From Akkermansiaceae bacterium UBA5020 (GTDB lineage: Bacteria > Verrucomicrobiota > Verrucomicrobiia > Verrucomicrobiales > DEV007): a stretch of 59,037 bases of DNA. The stretch spans positions 129,327-188,363 of the forward strand of contig DGXY01000075.1 in assembly GCA_002396885.1 (NCBI GenBank), in the 5' to 3' direction. How positions within the stretch are numbered: the stretch's first letter is position 1; each line of letters starts with the position of its first letter. The translations under genes were made by a program, and so were the position numbers. Positions 25,541-33,798 of this stretch are shown in pieces. A model generated the notes under the pieces. The model made no database searches. It was not told the origin of the DNA and saw only the letters and a list, made by a program, of their open reading frames with translations.

Positions 25541-28096
25541 ATGATCCTTCCCTCCTTCGCCCCATTTTCCCGAATGAAATCCACCCTCGCTCTTCTCCTC
25601 CTTCTTCTGCTCGCCGGAAACGCTTCCGCGATCACCGTCGAGATCTCCGCGGATCTTCCGCCCCACGCCGCCCTCACCAAGGTCCGCGAGGCCCGGAAAG
25701 CCGGCGACCTCTCCGTGGCAACGATCGTCTTTCCCGCCGGCACCACCGAGCTCAAGCAACCGCTCGTCCTCGAGTCCGCCGATTCGAATCTCGTCTTCAC
25801 CGGCGAAAAGGCGACGCTCACCGGAGCTCTGCTCGTGAGTGATTGGCAGACGCACGAGGGTGCGATCGTGAAAGCGGAGATCGGGAAGACGCTCCCGAAG
25901 GCATTTCTTCCCAAACAACTCCTCTGCGACGGCGAACGCCAGATCCTCGCGCGCTACCCGAACTTTGACGCCAACGACCCGCTCTACGGCGGGTGGGCCT
26001 TCGTCGCGCCCTTTCCTCCTTCCGGAGCACCCGAGGGACACGATTGGAACACGACCCTCTACCTGAAGCCAGGTGACATCCGGAAATGGGCCCATCCCGA
26101 AGATGTCGAGATCGACATCTTCGCCCAATACGGCTGGTGGAATTTCGTGCTCCCGGTCGCTTCGCTCGACGCAGCGAGCGGCAAACTCACCCTTGCGAAA
26201 CCTTGCTCCTACGACCTCCATCCCCACAACCGCTTCCACCTCCAGAATGCACTCGAGGAACTCGACAGCGCGGGCGAGTGGTTCTACGACCGGCACTCCG
26301 GTTGGCTCTATTTCTGGCCGCCCAAGCCGATCGCATCCTGCGAAGTGCGTCTGCCGGTGCTGGAGAACTTTTTCAAGGTGAAGGCGGGCGCCAAGGGCGT
26401 GACGATCCGCGGTCTCACCCTCACGGGTTGTCACGGATCGGCCATCACCTTCGATGGAGCCGAAGACGGGCTCGTCGAAAAATGCCTCATCACCGACTGC
26501 GGTGCCTTCAACGGGACGGGCGTCGTCGTGAACGGCGGCAAAAACGTCCGCGTCGCCCGCAATGAAATCCGCCGCACCGGCAGCAATGCGATCGGCCTCT
26601 CCGGTGGCGACCGCAAGACCCTCACCGGTCCCGGTCATGTTGCGGAGGACAACCACCTCCACGACTTCGGCGTTTTCAACAAAAACGCCTGCGGCGTCAG
26701 CGCCTACGGCGTCGATCTCACGATCCGCCACAATCACATCCACCACGGCCCGCGCATGGGCGTGCAGATGAGCGGCAACCGGATTTTCGTGGAATACAAC
26801 CACCTCCACCACCTCTGCCTCGAAACCCAGGATGGCGGGGCGATCTACACCGGCGGACGCGACTGGATCAGCAGCCGTGGCAGCGCCTGGCGATACAATC
26901 TCATCCACGACATCGTCGGCTGCGGGCAGGAGGCCGGCGGACTGAAGCACCCTTGGTTCACCTTCGGCCTCTATCCAGACGACAACAGCGGCGGGCTCGA
27001 CATCATCGGCAACGTCGTCTACCGCGTCGCCCACACGCCCATCCATCTCCACAACTCGCGCGACTGCCGCGTCGAGAACAACGTCTTCGCCCTCGGCGGG
27101 AAGTTCCAGTTCGATCTCCACGGCTGGGTCAAAGAGCAGTCGTTCTATCAAAGCCACATCCAGACGATGATTGACGGCTACGAGTCCGTCGCCGGCCAGT
27201 CCGCCTGGAAGGGGATGCGGAACATGGACCTCCATCCCCGCGACGCGATCCGCGAGGACGGCACGATGATGAGCGGCAATGTCGTCGAGCGGAACATCAT
27301 GTTCGGCGACCAGGCCGGGATCAAATACGGCGACCTCCGCCACGTCTCGCCGAAATGGAACACGATCGACCACAACCTCGCTTGGAACAACGGACTCCCC
27401 GTCGTCACCGGCATCAACAAGGTTGGCCCCGACCGCGGCGAACCCCTCTACCTTGAAAACTTCGATTCCCAAGAACCTGACAAAACTCCCAAAGGCTGGG
27501 GCTTCAATCACAAGCCGAACGCGGAGGTGAAGCTCGTCGTCACCGCCGAAGGCGCCCTCCGCTGCGACTGCGCCCTCGGCGCCGATCCGAAGAACGTGAA
27601 AAGCGTTTTCCGCGGTCCCGACCTCCCTTTCCGTCCCGGCACCTCGCTCCGCGTGCGTCTGAGGATCCGCTCGAGCGAACCTAGCGCACAGGTGAGCCTC
27701 GCCTTCGCCGCCTACGCCGCCGGGTTCGGCTATTGGCAGACTTCCGCAACGAACCTGAAGGTCACGAACGAGTGGCAGGAAGTCGAAGCCGTCGGACGAC
27801 TACCGCGCGAGAATGAAGCCACCTGGCAGCCCTGGATGAAAGCCTTCTGGCTGCGCGTCGATTGCCCTCAGCAACAGGGCCATGTCCTCATCGACGACAT
27901 CCGCCTCACCGAGACCGAACCGCTCGACGAATGGACCTCTTGGCAGGCCGAAGGCTGGGACAAACACAGCCTCGTCGCCGATCCGATGTTCGTGGATTGG
28001 AAAAAGGACGACTTCCGCCTCCGCCCCGAGTCGCCCGCCTTCCAACTCGGCTTCGAGCCCATCCCTTTCGAGAAGATCGGCATCCGGCCGGAGTGA
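25541..28096 (+). CDS. Secreted right-handed beta-helix protein
   Basis: An 851-residue exported protein. GGAGG six bases ahead of the ATG at 25541 supports this start; the ATG at 25574 would give a shorter signal peptide (STLALLLLLLLAGNASA). The middle (about 270-600) is a parallel beta-helix built from Asn-rich turns (GVTIRGLTLTGCHGSAITF, DLTIRHNHIHHGPRMGVQMS, RDCRVENNVFALGG), as in polysaccharide-active enzymes. The C-terminal 200 residues resemble a carbohydrate-binding jelly roll (SLRVRLRIRSSEPSAQVS). Activity and substrate are not clear; GH141-like or lyase-like roles are possible. Confidence 0.8.
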   Translation: MILPSFAPFSRMKSTLALLLLLLLAGNASAITVEISADLPPHAALTKVREARKAGDLSVATIVFPAGTTELKQPLVLESADSNLVFTGEKATLTGALLVSDWQTHEGAIVKAEIGKTLPKAFLPKQLLCDGERQILARYPNFDANDPLYGGWAFVAPFPPSGAPEGHDWNTTLYLKPGDIRKWAHPEDVEIDIFAQYGWWNFVLPVASLDAASGKLTLAKPCSYDLHPHNRFHLQNALEELDSAGEWFYDRHSGWLYFWPPKPIASCEVRLPVLENFFKVKAGAKGVTIRGLTLTGCHGSAITFDGAEDGLVEKCLITDCGAFNGTGVVVNGGKNVRVARNEIRRTGSNAIGLSGGDRKTLTGPGHVAEDNHLHDFGVFNKNACGVSAYGVDLTIRHNHIHHGPRMGVQMSGNRIFVEYNHLHHLCLETQDGGAIYTGGRDWISSRGSAWRYNLIHDIVGCGQEAGGLKHPWFTFGLYPDDNSGGLDIIGNVVYRVAHTPIHLHNSRDCRVENNVFALGGKFQFDLHGWVKEQSFYQSHIQTMIDGYESVAGQSAWKGMRNMDLHPRDAIREDGTMMSGNVVERNIMFGDQAGIKYGDLRHVSPKWNTIDHNLAWNNGLPVVTGINKVGPDRGEPLYLENFDSQEPDKTPKGWGFNHKPNAEVKLVVTAEGALRCDCALGADPKNVKSVFRGPDLPFRPGTSLRVRLRIRSSEPSAQVSLAFAAYAAGFGYWQTSATNLKVTNEWQEVEAVGRLPRENEATWQPWMKAFWLRVDCPQQQGHVLIDDIRLTETEPLDEWTSWQAEGWDKHSLVADPMFVDWKKDDFRLRPESPAFQLGFEPIPFEKIGIRPE

Positions 28097-28189
28097 GCCA
28101 GCCTTCGGGTTGTTACTTCGTAAGACACTCCAGTGCCTGGCAGTTTTCGGTGGGATACGATCTCTTCCGTCCGGGCTCGATCTTTCGGA

Positions 28190-28444
28190 TTATCGGCATT
28201 CTTCCGGCCACTCCTCTTCACTAGCCGGCTCCGCGGGGTCGTAGCCAGGGGCGAGGATCGCCCGTAACCGGGGGTCCGGAACGAGGTGCCGGATCGGCCT
28301 CAGAGTCGATGAAACATGAGGGCGGATCTCGGCCACCGGTTGCCCATTGCGGTGCAGGATGACGACCACCCCTTCCTCCTCGATCGCCTTGACCAATTGG
28401 GATAGGCGCCTTTTGGCTTCGTGCCTATCAACGGCGATCATCAT
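28190..28444 (-). CDS. Orphan Phd/YefM-type antitoxin
   Basis: An 84-residue Phd/YefM-family antitoxin: MIAVDRHEAKRRLSQLVKAI, then GVVVILHRNGQPVAEIRP, are the DNA-binding half. The end, PASEEEWPEECR, is the toxin-binding tail typical of partners of VapC-like PIN toxins. No toxin reading frame lies downstream: the 93 bases to the end of the convergent beta-helix gene (28096) contain none. So the antitoxin is solitary in this window. It is divergent from the RlmM-like gene. Confidence 0.8.
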   Translation of the reverse strand: MMIAVDRHEAKRRLSQLVKAIEEEGVVVILHRNGQPVAEIRPHVSSTLRPIRHLVPDPRLRAILAPGYDPAEPASEEEWPEECR

Positions 28445-28549
28445 TTGCCCGATACGCTAAACGGTAGATTTTCTCAAATTTTTACCGAGCCCTTGCGAGG
28501 ATCGGAACCCCAATCTTCCGCATGGCAAGCCACCACCGGATGGTGCATA

Positions 28550-29626
28550 ATGCCCGGTCCCGCCGTGACCTCCATTTCGCCGTCCTTTCTCTTCGCCACC
28601 TGCAATCCGGGCTGGGAATCCGCCTTGAAAGCGGAGATGCGGGCGCGCCATGGCGAGGTGGTCACTCCCGCCTTCCTGCGGCCGGGCTTGGTGACGTGGA
28701 AGGTTCGGGAAGACGCGGTGCCTTCACCCGGGGGACCGCTCCCGGTTTTGGCACATGTGTCAGGGTCTTCGCTCGGCATGGCGAAGACGCTGGAGGAATT
28801 GCCGGAGATCGCCAGTCGATGCGGGACGATGCCGGATCGCGTCCATATCTTTCCACGCGTGCTGCCCGAGAATGGATTCACCGCCGAGGAGTGGGTGGCG
28901 ATCGATTCCCGCTCCGAGGAGATCGCCGCCGTCCTCCGGGAATCGGGTCTGAATGTCGATTTCTCCCCGCCACATCACGGCGATCTGGTCCTTGATGTGA
29001 TCCTCGGCGAGGAGGGCGAGGAGCTCTTCGTGGGGTGGCACCGCCATGACCGTTTCCGCTTTCCCTTCCCCGGCGGCATGCCGCGGGTGATCCTGCCGGA
29101 CGACGCTCCCTCGCGGGCTTGGCTGAAAATGGAGCAAGGCCTCCACTACGCCGGCCTCGGCGATCCGGGAAGCCTCGCCGGAAAGACCGCGCTCGAACTC
29201 GGTTGCGCGCCAGGTGGTGGCAGTTTCTCGCTGCTCACGCATGGAGCGAAGGTGATCGGCGTCGACACCGGCGACATGGATGGACGCATCCTCGCTTTCT
29301 CGGATGGGAATGGCGCGGCCTTTTCCCATTTCGCGATCTCGGCGGGAGAATTGCGCATCGAGGACCTGCCTCGACGCGTCGATCTCCTCGCCTCGGACAT
29401 GAACCTCGCCCCGCCCGTGGCGCTGCGCTACATCGAACGCCTCCAGCGGCGCGTGCGAGCGAGGACCTTGATCCTCACGCTGAAGATCAACGACGCGAAG
29501 ATGCAGGCGCAGATCCCCGCGTTTCTCGATCGGGTGCGGAAACTGACGCCCGGCGAAGTGATCGCGACCCAACTCCCCTCAAACCGGAAAGAGATCACGA
29601 TCTTGAGTTTGCCGGAGCGGAGATAG
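28550..29626 (+). CDS. RlmM-like 23S rRNA 2'-O-methyltransferase
   Basis: A 358-residue FtsJ-type methyltransferase with an N-terminal THUMP-like region (SFLFATCNPGWESALKAEM). The SAM site is ALELGCAPGGGSFSLLTHG, followed by VDLLASDMN and LILTLKIND, supplying the K-D-K-E tetrad expected of 2'-O-methyltransferases. The match is to RlmM (C2498 of 23S rRNA), but assignment of the exact base is inferred. ATG at 28550; an earlier in-frame ATG at 28421 overlaps the divergent antitoxin and adds residues without homology. It runs into the repeat element copy 2. Confidence 0.82.
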   Translation: MPGPAVTSISPSFLFATCNPGWESALKAEMRARHGEVVTPAFLRPGLVTWKVREDAVPSPGGPLPVLAHVSGSSLGMAKTLEELPEIASRCGTMPDRVHIFPRVLPENGFTAEEWVAIDSRSEEIAAVLRESGLNVDFSPPHHGDLVLDVILGEEGEELFVGWHRHDRFRFPFPGGMPRVILPDDAPSRAWLKMEQGLHYAGLGDPGSLAGKTALELGCAPGGGSFSLLTHGAKVIGVDTGDMDGRILAFSDGNGAAFSHFAISAGELRIEDLPRRVDLLASDMNLAPPVALRYIERLQRRVRARTLILTLKINDAKMQAQIPAFLDRVRKLTPGEVIATQLPSNRKEITILSLPERR

Positions 29627-29632
29627 GGAAGC

Positions 29633-29814
29633 AGCCTACCATCGAGCGAACTAGAGGCGGCCTACCATCGAGTAAGGAAGAGGCGGCCTACCATCGAGTA
29701 AGGAAGAGGCGGCCTACCATCGAGCGAAGAAGAGGCAGCCTACCATCGAGCGGAGAAGAGGCAGCCTACCATCGAGCGGATAAGAGGCAGCCTACCATCG
29801 AGCGGATAAGAGGC
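29633..29814. repeat. 26-bp tandem array, seven perfect-period units, element copy 2
   Basis: Units start at 29633, 29659, 29685, 29711, 29737, 29763 and 29789, each exactly 26 bases apart, with the inverted-repeat arm at 29815 in the same register. Core is RGCCTACCATCGAG followed by a variable stretch such as CGGATAAGAGGC. The array begins 6 bases after the RlmM-like stop. Confidence 0.93.
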
Positions 29815-30026
29815 GGCCTACGGAATACACAGAATACGCGGAATAACAGATGACCGAGATAGATGCCGTAGGCATCAAAATACACAGAATACGCGGAATA
29901 ACAGATGACCGAGATTGATGCCGCAGGCATCAAAATACGCAGAAAACGCGGAATTACAGAGGAGCGAGATAGATGCCGTAGGCAGCAAAACAATTCCTTC
30001 CGTGTTCTCCGCGTATTCCGTAGGCC
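29815..30026. repeat. Inverted-repeat pair enclosing 55-bp repeats, element copy 2
   Basis: The left arm 29815-29842 starts GGCCTACGGAATACAC; the right arm 29999-30026 is its near reverse complement, ending GCGTATTCCGTAGGCC (about 23 of 28 positions pair). It encloses three 55-bp units. The 437-bp gap between RlmM-like (29626) and the PQQ-propeller stop (30064) is filled by this element and holds no gene. Confidence 0.85.
29824..29988. repeat. 55-bp tandem repeat, three units
   Basis: Units at 29824, 29879 and 29934 (period exactly 55) share AATACACAGAATACGCGG and the hairpin GATGCC-GTA-GGCATC. The hairpin loop varies (GTA, GCA) while the stem is kept in units 1 and 2; the third has GGCAGC. 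It matches the 12019-12155 repeats. Confidence 0.9.
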
Positions 30027-30063
30027 GCCCCTCGTCGTCTCTAGGATCGATGCCCCCGCACCG

Positions 30064-31269
30064 TCAAGACTCCGGCAACTCGACGCACGCCAAATCACCG
30101 ACGGCGTTCCGGCAATAGATGCGGCCGTTCGCGATCACCGGAGAGGTCCAGCATTTCCCTTCGAGGATCTTTTGCTGGTGGCGCGCCTTGTAGCCCTTCG
30201 GATCCGCATCGAAGAGGGTGAGGAGTCCGTTGTCGAAAACGATCACGGTCTTGCCCGCGGCCATGACGCCGCCGCTGCCGAAGCCGGGCACGGTCCAAAC
30301 GATCTTGCCCGTCGCGGCCTCGAGGCACATCAGCTCGGTGGGACGATGGGTCGTTCCGTGCAGCGAATAGAGATGTCCGTCGATGAGGACGCCGGGATTG
30401 AAATACCATTTCATGTCCTTCTGCTCCCAGATCGTCGCGGGTTCGCCACCGGCCTTTGGTTCGATCATGACCGAGCCAGAGGCGGAAGAGACGATGATGC
30501 GGTTCCCGATCACGATGGGATCGGCGGCGTTGACATCGCGGCTCGACTTCCACGGCAACTCGGAGGCGGCCTTGCCGGTGGCGGGATCAAAAGCAAGCAG
30601 CCCCTTCGCGGAGAACAAAAGGCGATTGGCGGTCGGTCCACCGGCTTCGTAGGGCACGACGGTGGCGTAGCCGGAGGTCTCGGTCGAGGAAAGCCAGATC
30701 GTCTCGCCGGTTTCCTTGTTCAGCGCGATGCCGCCGCGACCGACGTTGAGAAGGACGCGGTCGCCGTCGATGAAAGCCGAACCCGCGAAGCTCCACTCGG
30801 GCAACTCCACCTGGTGATCGGCGACGAGGTCGCGGCTCCAGAGGACCTTGCCGTTGTCGAGATCAAGCTTCAGCGCGTGCCCCTTCTTGCTGAGCGTGTA
30901 GACCGCGCCCTCATGGATCGTCGGGGTCGCGCCGGGTCCGCCTTCGTAATAGAGCGGATCGAGGGCACAGGGATAGGAATGCTGCCAGATCACTTTGCCG
31001 GTCTTCGCGGAAAGACACCAGACCGTATCGGTTTCCTTTTCCGAGACGGTGCGGTTGCCCATCGTCACGACCTTGTCGCCGGCCACCGAGACTGTGCTGA
31101 AGCCGGTACCGACCTTGGCGGTCCAGGCGATGGCTAGCTCGTCGGGCAGAGTCGCGGGAATCGCTTCCTTCGAGAGGCCGTCGTAATTGGGGCCCCGCCA
31201 GTTCGGCCAGTCGGAGGCGGACAAGAAAGCTGGGAGGACGAGAGCGAAGAGGAAAAGGGGGAGCTTCAT
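30064..31269 (-). CDS. PQQ-like beta-propeller protein, secreted
   Basis: A 401-residue exported protein with a signal peptide (LFLFALVLPAFLSASDWPNW). The start SDWPNWRGPNYDGLS is the typical PVC opening ('WPxWRGPxxDG') of pyrrolo-quinoline quinone-like/BamB-type propellers. Repeats show AKTGKVIWQHSYP, DNGKVLWSRDL, ETGETIWLSS, ATGKIVWTVPG, each a blade end. Enzyme or binding function is unknown. It is convergent with RlmM-like across the repeat element. Confidence 0.85.
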   Translation of the reverse strand: MKLPLFLFALVLPAFLSASDWPNWRGPNYDGLSKEAIPATLPDELAIAWTAKVGTGFSTVSVAGDKVVTMGNRTVSEKETDTVWCLSAKTGKVIWQHSYPCALDPLYYEGGPGATPTIHEGAVYTLSKKGHALKLDLDNGKVLWSRDLVADHQVELPEWSFAGSAFIDGDRVLLNVGRGGIALNKETGETIWLSSTETSGYATVVPYEAGGPTANRLLFSAKGLLAFDPATGKAASELPWKSSRDVNAADPIVIGNRIIVSSASGSVMIEPKAGGEPATIWEQKDMKWYFNPGVLIDGHLYSLHGTTHRPTELMCLEAATGKIVWTVPGFGSGGVMAAGKTVIVFDNGLLTLFDADPKGYKARHQQKILEGKCWTSPVIANGRIYCRNAVGDLACVELPES

Positions 31270-31338
31270 GGCGCGGGAGAATGTCGCCTCATGCGGCCAA
31301 GGTTCAACGGGGCTTTATTGCGCCCTGCCGTTCACCGT

Positions 31339-32289
31339 TCACTTCCACTCCCACACGTCCTTCGCGATCAGCTTCGCCTCGGATCGGGGCTTCTCCGACT
31401 GGAGCGAGGCTTTTGCCGTGACGTCTCCCTTCAGATAGGCGTCCCAAAATCGCGTCGAGATCACTTGGATCGCACCGTGGTGATGTTCGATCTGCTTCTC
31501 GTTGAAAAGAGCCCCGTCAGAAAAGGCGGAGTGCGTCCCTCCTTCGAAAACGAGCTGGTATTTGTCGCTCGCGGGCAATGCCGCGTAGACCTCGCGACGC
31601 AATTCGGCGGTCATGTCAGGAGTGATCACGCTGGTGTCCTCCGTGCCCGTCATGCAGAGCACAGGTGCCTTGATGTGGGCGAAGGCCTCCGTCGCACCCA
31701 ATCCGCGACCAGTCGAGGGACTCATCGGGAGAAAGGCATCGAGGCGAGGATCAGGAAAGCTTTTCCCGAGGGGAAACTTCTGCCCCATCATCGCCTGCGT
31801 CGTCACCGCACCGAAGCTGTGACCCGTCATCCCGATGTGCTCGAGATCGAGCGCACCGTGGAGGGCATGACCCGACTCGGCATTCCAAAGCTCGAGTTGA
31901 TCGAGGACAAAGGGAATGTCGCCGAGACGATCGAGCAAGGATCGCGCGCTCGCGGCCTGCTTCATCGCCGCCATGCGCTCGCCTCGCTCCGCCTCTTTCC
32001 AGACCGACTCGTCACTGCCGGCATGTTGAACAAAAACGGCCACATACCCGCTCCGCGCCCAATGCTCGGCGAGGTAGACGCCGTTTTCGCGCGAGCCGCC
32101 GAGCCCGTGGGAAAATACGATCACCGGCCGCGCCTCCGCGCTCTTCACCCGGTAGATCTTCACCGGCACGGTGCGTTGGCGCGAGGCGTCGACAGGCTCG
32201 TAGCGTAGCACCGCGATGGTGGCGGGGGAATCGGCGTGGAGAAGGGGGGCAAGAAAAAGGAGGGTGAGGAGGAAAACCGGCGCTCGCAT
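31339..32289 (-). CDS. Secreted alpha/beta hydrolase (PAF-AH/dienelactone-hydrolase-like)
   Basis: A 316-residue exported protein; the ATG at 32289 gives the signal peptide (PVFLLTLLFLAPLLHAD). Motifs: PVIVFSHGLGGSRENGVYLAEHWA (oxyanion), HIGMTGHSFGAVTTQAMMG (nucleophile Ser in GHSFG), APVLCMTGTEDTSV (Asp region) and EGGTHSAFSD (His). Similar to platelet-activating-factor acetylhydrolase or chlorophyllase-like hydrolases. Substrate unknown. It is 69 bases upstream of the PQQ-propeller gene on the same strand. Confidence 0.83.
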   Translation of the reverse strand: MRAPVFLLTLLFLAPLLHADSPATIAVLRYEPVDASRQRTVPVKIYRVKSAEARPVIVFSHGLGGSRENGVYLAEHWARSGYVAVFVQHAGSDESVWKEAERGERMAAMKQAASARSLLDRLGDIPFVLDQLELWNAESGHALHGALDLEHIGMTGHSFGAVTTQAMMGQKFPLGKSFPDPRLDAFLPMSPSTGRGLGATEAFAHIKAPVLCMTGTEDTSVITPDMTAELRREVYAALPASDKYQLVFEGGTHSAFSDGALFNEKQIEHHHGAIQVISTRFWDAYLKGDVTAKASLQSEKPRSEAKLIAKDVWEWK

Positions 32290-32331
32290 GTCATGGCAGA
32301 CCACGGCGGGGCGGAATCGGTTACAGAAGAT

Positions 32332-33795
32332 TCACGATTTCCCGAAGATGCCCCGGCTCTCTGGGTAAAGATCTCCTAACACACCCACTAAAACGCGGCG
32401 AAATTCCTTCGCGAGTTTCTTTTTCAGCGTAGCGGGATCGTCGATCTTCGCCCCCGCCTTCCAGAGGGATTTCCACGAACCGGATTCGTTCGTCACCTTC
32501 GCCTCGACGAGCTCCTGCCAATGGGCGGGATTGTGGACCGGGTCGAGCCAGTCGCCTCGGCCTCGCCCGAAGTGGGCGACGGCGAGATAGAGGAGGAGGA
32601 TGGATTTCACCTGATCGAGGAAGTGGGCCTCGGTCCAGCGGACGCGGTTCGTTCCCGTCTGGGTGAGATTGTAGCCACGGGCGAGGGCGAAGGTCGTCGC
32701 TCCACCCGCGAGCATGCCGAGGATGGCGCCACCACCGAAGGTCATGCCACCGGCGGCGAGGTCGGCACAGAGCCCACCGAGCAGCCCGGCCCCCATGCCG
32801 CCGACGGCGGCCATGAGCGATTCCTCGACGTTCCGCTTCACCGCGAAGGCCTCGCGCGAGGCGGTCGCGAGCTGGTTGGCGGTTTCGCCGGAAAGCCCGT
32901 GCCGTGCGATGAGCCGGTTCACCGTTTCCTTGGTGCGCTCGGAGAGCCGCGCATACATGGCCCGCTGGGCCCGTTCGAAGTCCCGGTCGCGATCGGCCTT
33001 GCGGACGAGCTGCTTCAATTTTTCGACTAAGGACGTCGCCCCGAGCTCCTCGGTATCGGCGAGCGCGGAGTAAGCGAGATCCGCGATCATCGCGACCGAA
33101 TCGTCGAAGACATCGAGCTGCCGCGAGACCCAGGCTTCGGAAAGAAGCCTCGCGGTGTCCCGCTTGCCCCCTGACAAAACACTCGCGGCCTGGACGAAAA
33201 TCTCGTGCTCCTGCGTCCAGCAGCGCGTGAAGGCGTCGAGGGTGGAGACTTTTTTCACGATGCGGTGACGCGAGAGATGGGCGCGCCACGCCTCCTCGTT
33301 GCGGTGATCGCGCTCGGGATCGGACGTGCCGATCTGGTTCAGAAAGACGAGGACGGGTTTGCCGATCCATTCGATCACTTCAATCTCGAGATCGATGTAG
33401 CCGGTCTCGGCGGGCGACTGCGAAGCATCGACGAGGTAAAGAACGACGTCGGCCTCGGACTGGACGTTGCGGATCGCCTCCTGGCTGCACCAGAGGGAGC
33501 GATCGGTGACGCGGTCCCAGACCTGATGCAGGATCCAGCCGACGGGATTGTCGCTCGCGCGGAGGCGCTGGGCGAGCTTGGCGAGATTCGATCCGAAACC
33601 GGGCGTGTCCCAGAGGCGGGCGCGCCGGTCGCCGCTCTCGATCAAGGCGTAGGCCTCGGGCACGAGGGTGACGTGGGCGCTGTCGGCGACCTCACCCACG
33701 TCGCGCCGCAGGAGAGTGCGCGCGAGGGCCGTCTTGCCCACGTTCGTGTGCGAAATGAGACTGAGGACGATTTCCCTGTCGGAGATTTCGGGCAT
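32332..33795 (-). CDS. GTPase with DUF3482 domain
   Basis: A 487-residue GTPase. The G1 motif is SHTNVGKT (residues 15-22), G3 is DTPGFG, and G4 is degenerate (FLNQIG rather than NKxD). The C-terminal DUF3482 part contains a Gly/Ala-rich hydrophobic hairpin (GGMGAGLLGGLCADLAAGG, GAILGMLAGGATTFALARG) that likely inserts into the membrane. It sits 3 bases after the DUF2868 gene, its usual partner in proteobacteria, so the two form a membrane GTPase module of unknown function. Confidence 0.85.
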   Translation of the reverse strand: MPEISDREIVLSLISHTNVGKTALARTLLRRDVGEVADSAHVTLVPEAYALIESGDRRARLWDTPGFGSNLAKLAQRLRASDNPVGWILHQVWDRVTDRSLWCSQEAIRNVQSEADVVLYLVDASQSPAETGYIDLEIEVIEWIGKPVLVFLNQIGTSDPERDHRNEEAWRAHLSRHRIVKKVSTLDAFTRCWTQEHEIFVQAASVLSGGKRDTARLLSEAWVSRQLDVFDDSVAMIADLAYSALADTEELGATSLVEKLKQLVRKADRDRDFERAQRAMYARLSERTKETVNRLIARHGLSGETANQLATASREAFAVKRNVEESLMAAVGGMGAGLLGGLCADLAAGGMTFGGGAILGMLAGGATTFALARGYNLTQTGTNRVRWTEAHFLDQVKSILLLYLAVAHFGRGRGDWLDPVHNPAHWQELVEAKVTNESGSWKSLWKAGAKIDDPATLKKKLAKEFRRVLVGVLGDLYPESRGIFGKS

Positions 33796-33798
33796 GGC

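Noticed and set aside
25316..27511. Minus-strand frame of 731 codons opposite the beta-helix gene
   Set aside because: Antisense to proteins with a signal peptide and repeats; no start context or domain.
29633..29988. Possible CRISPR array
   Set aside because: The periods are 26 and 55 with nearly identical units and no unique spacers, and no cas gene is present.
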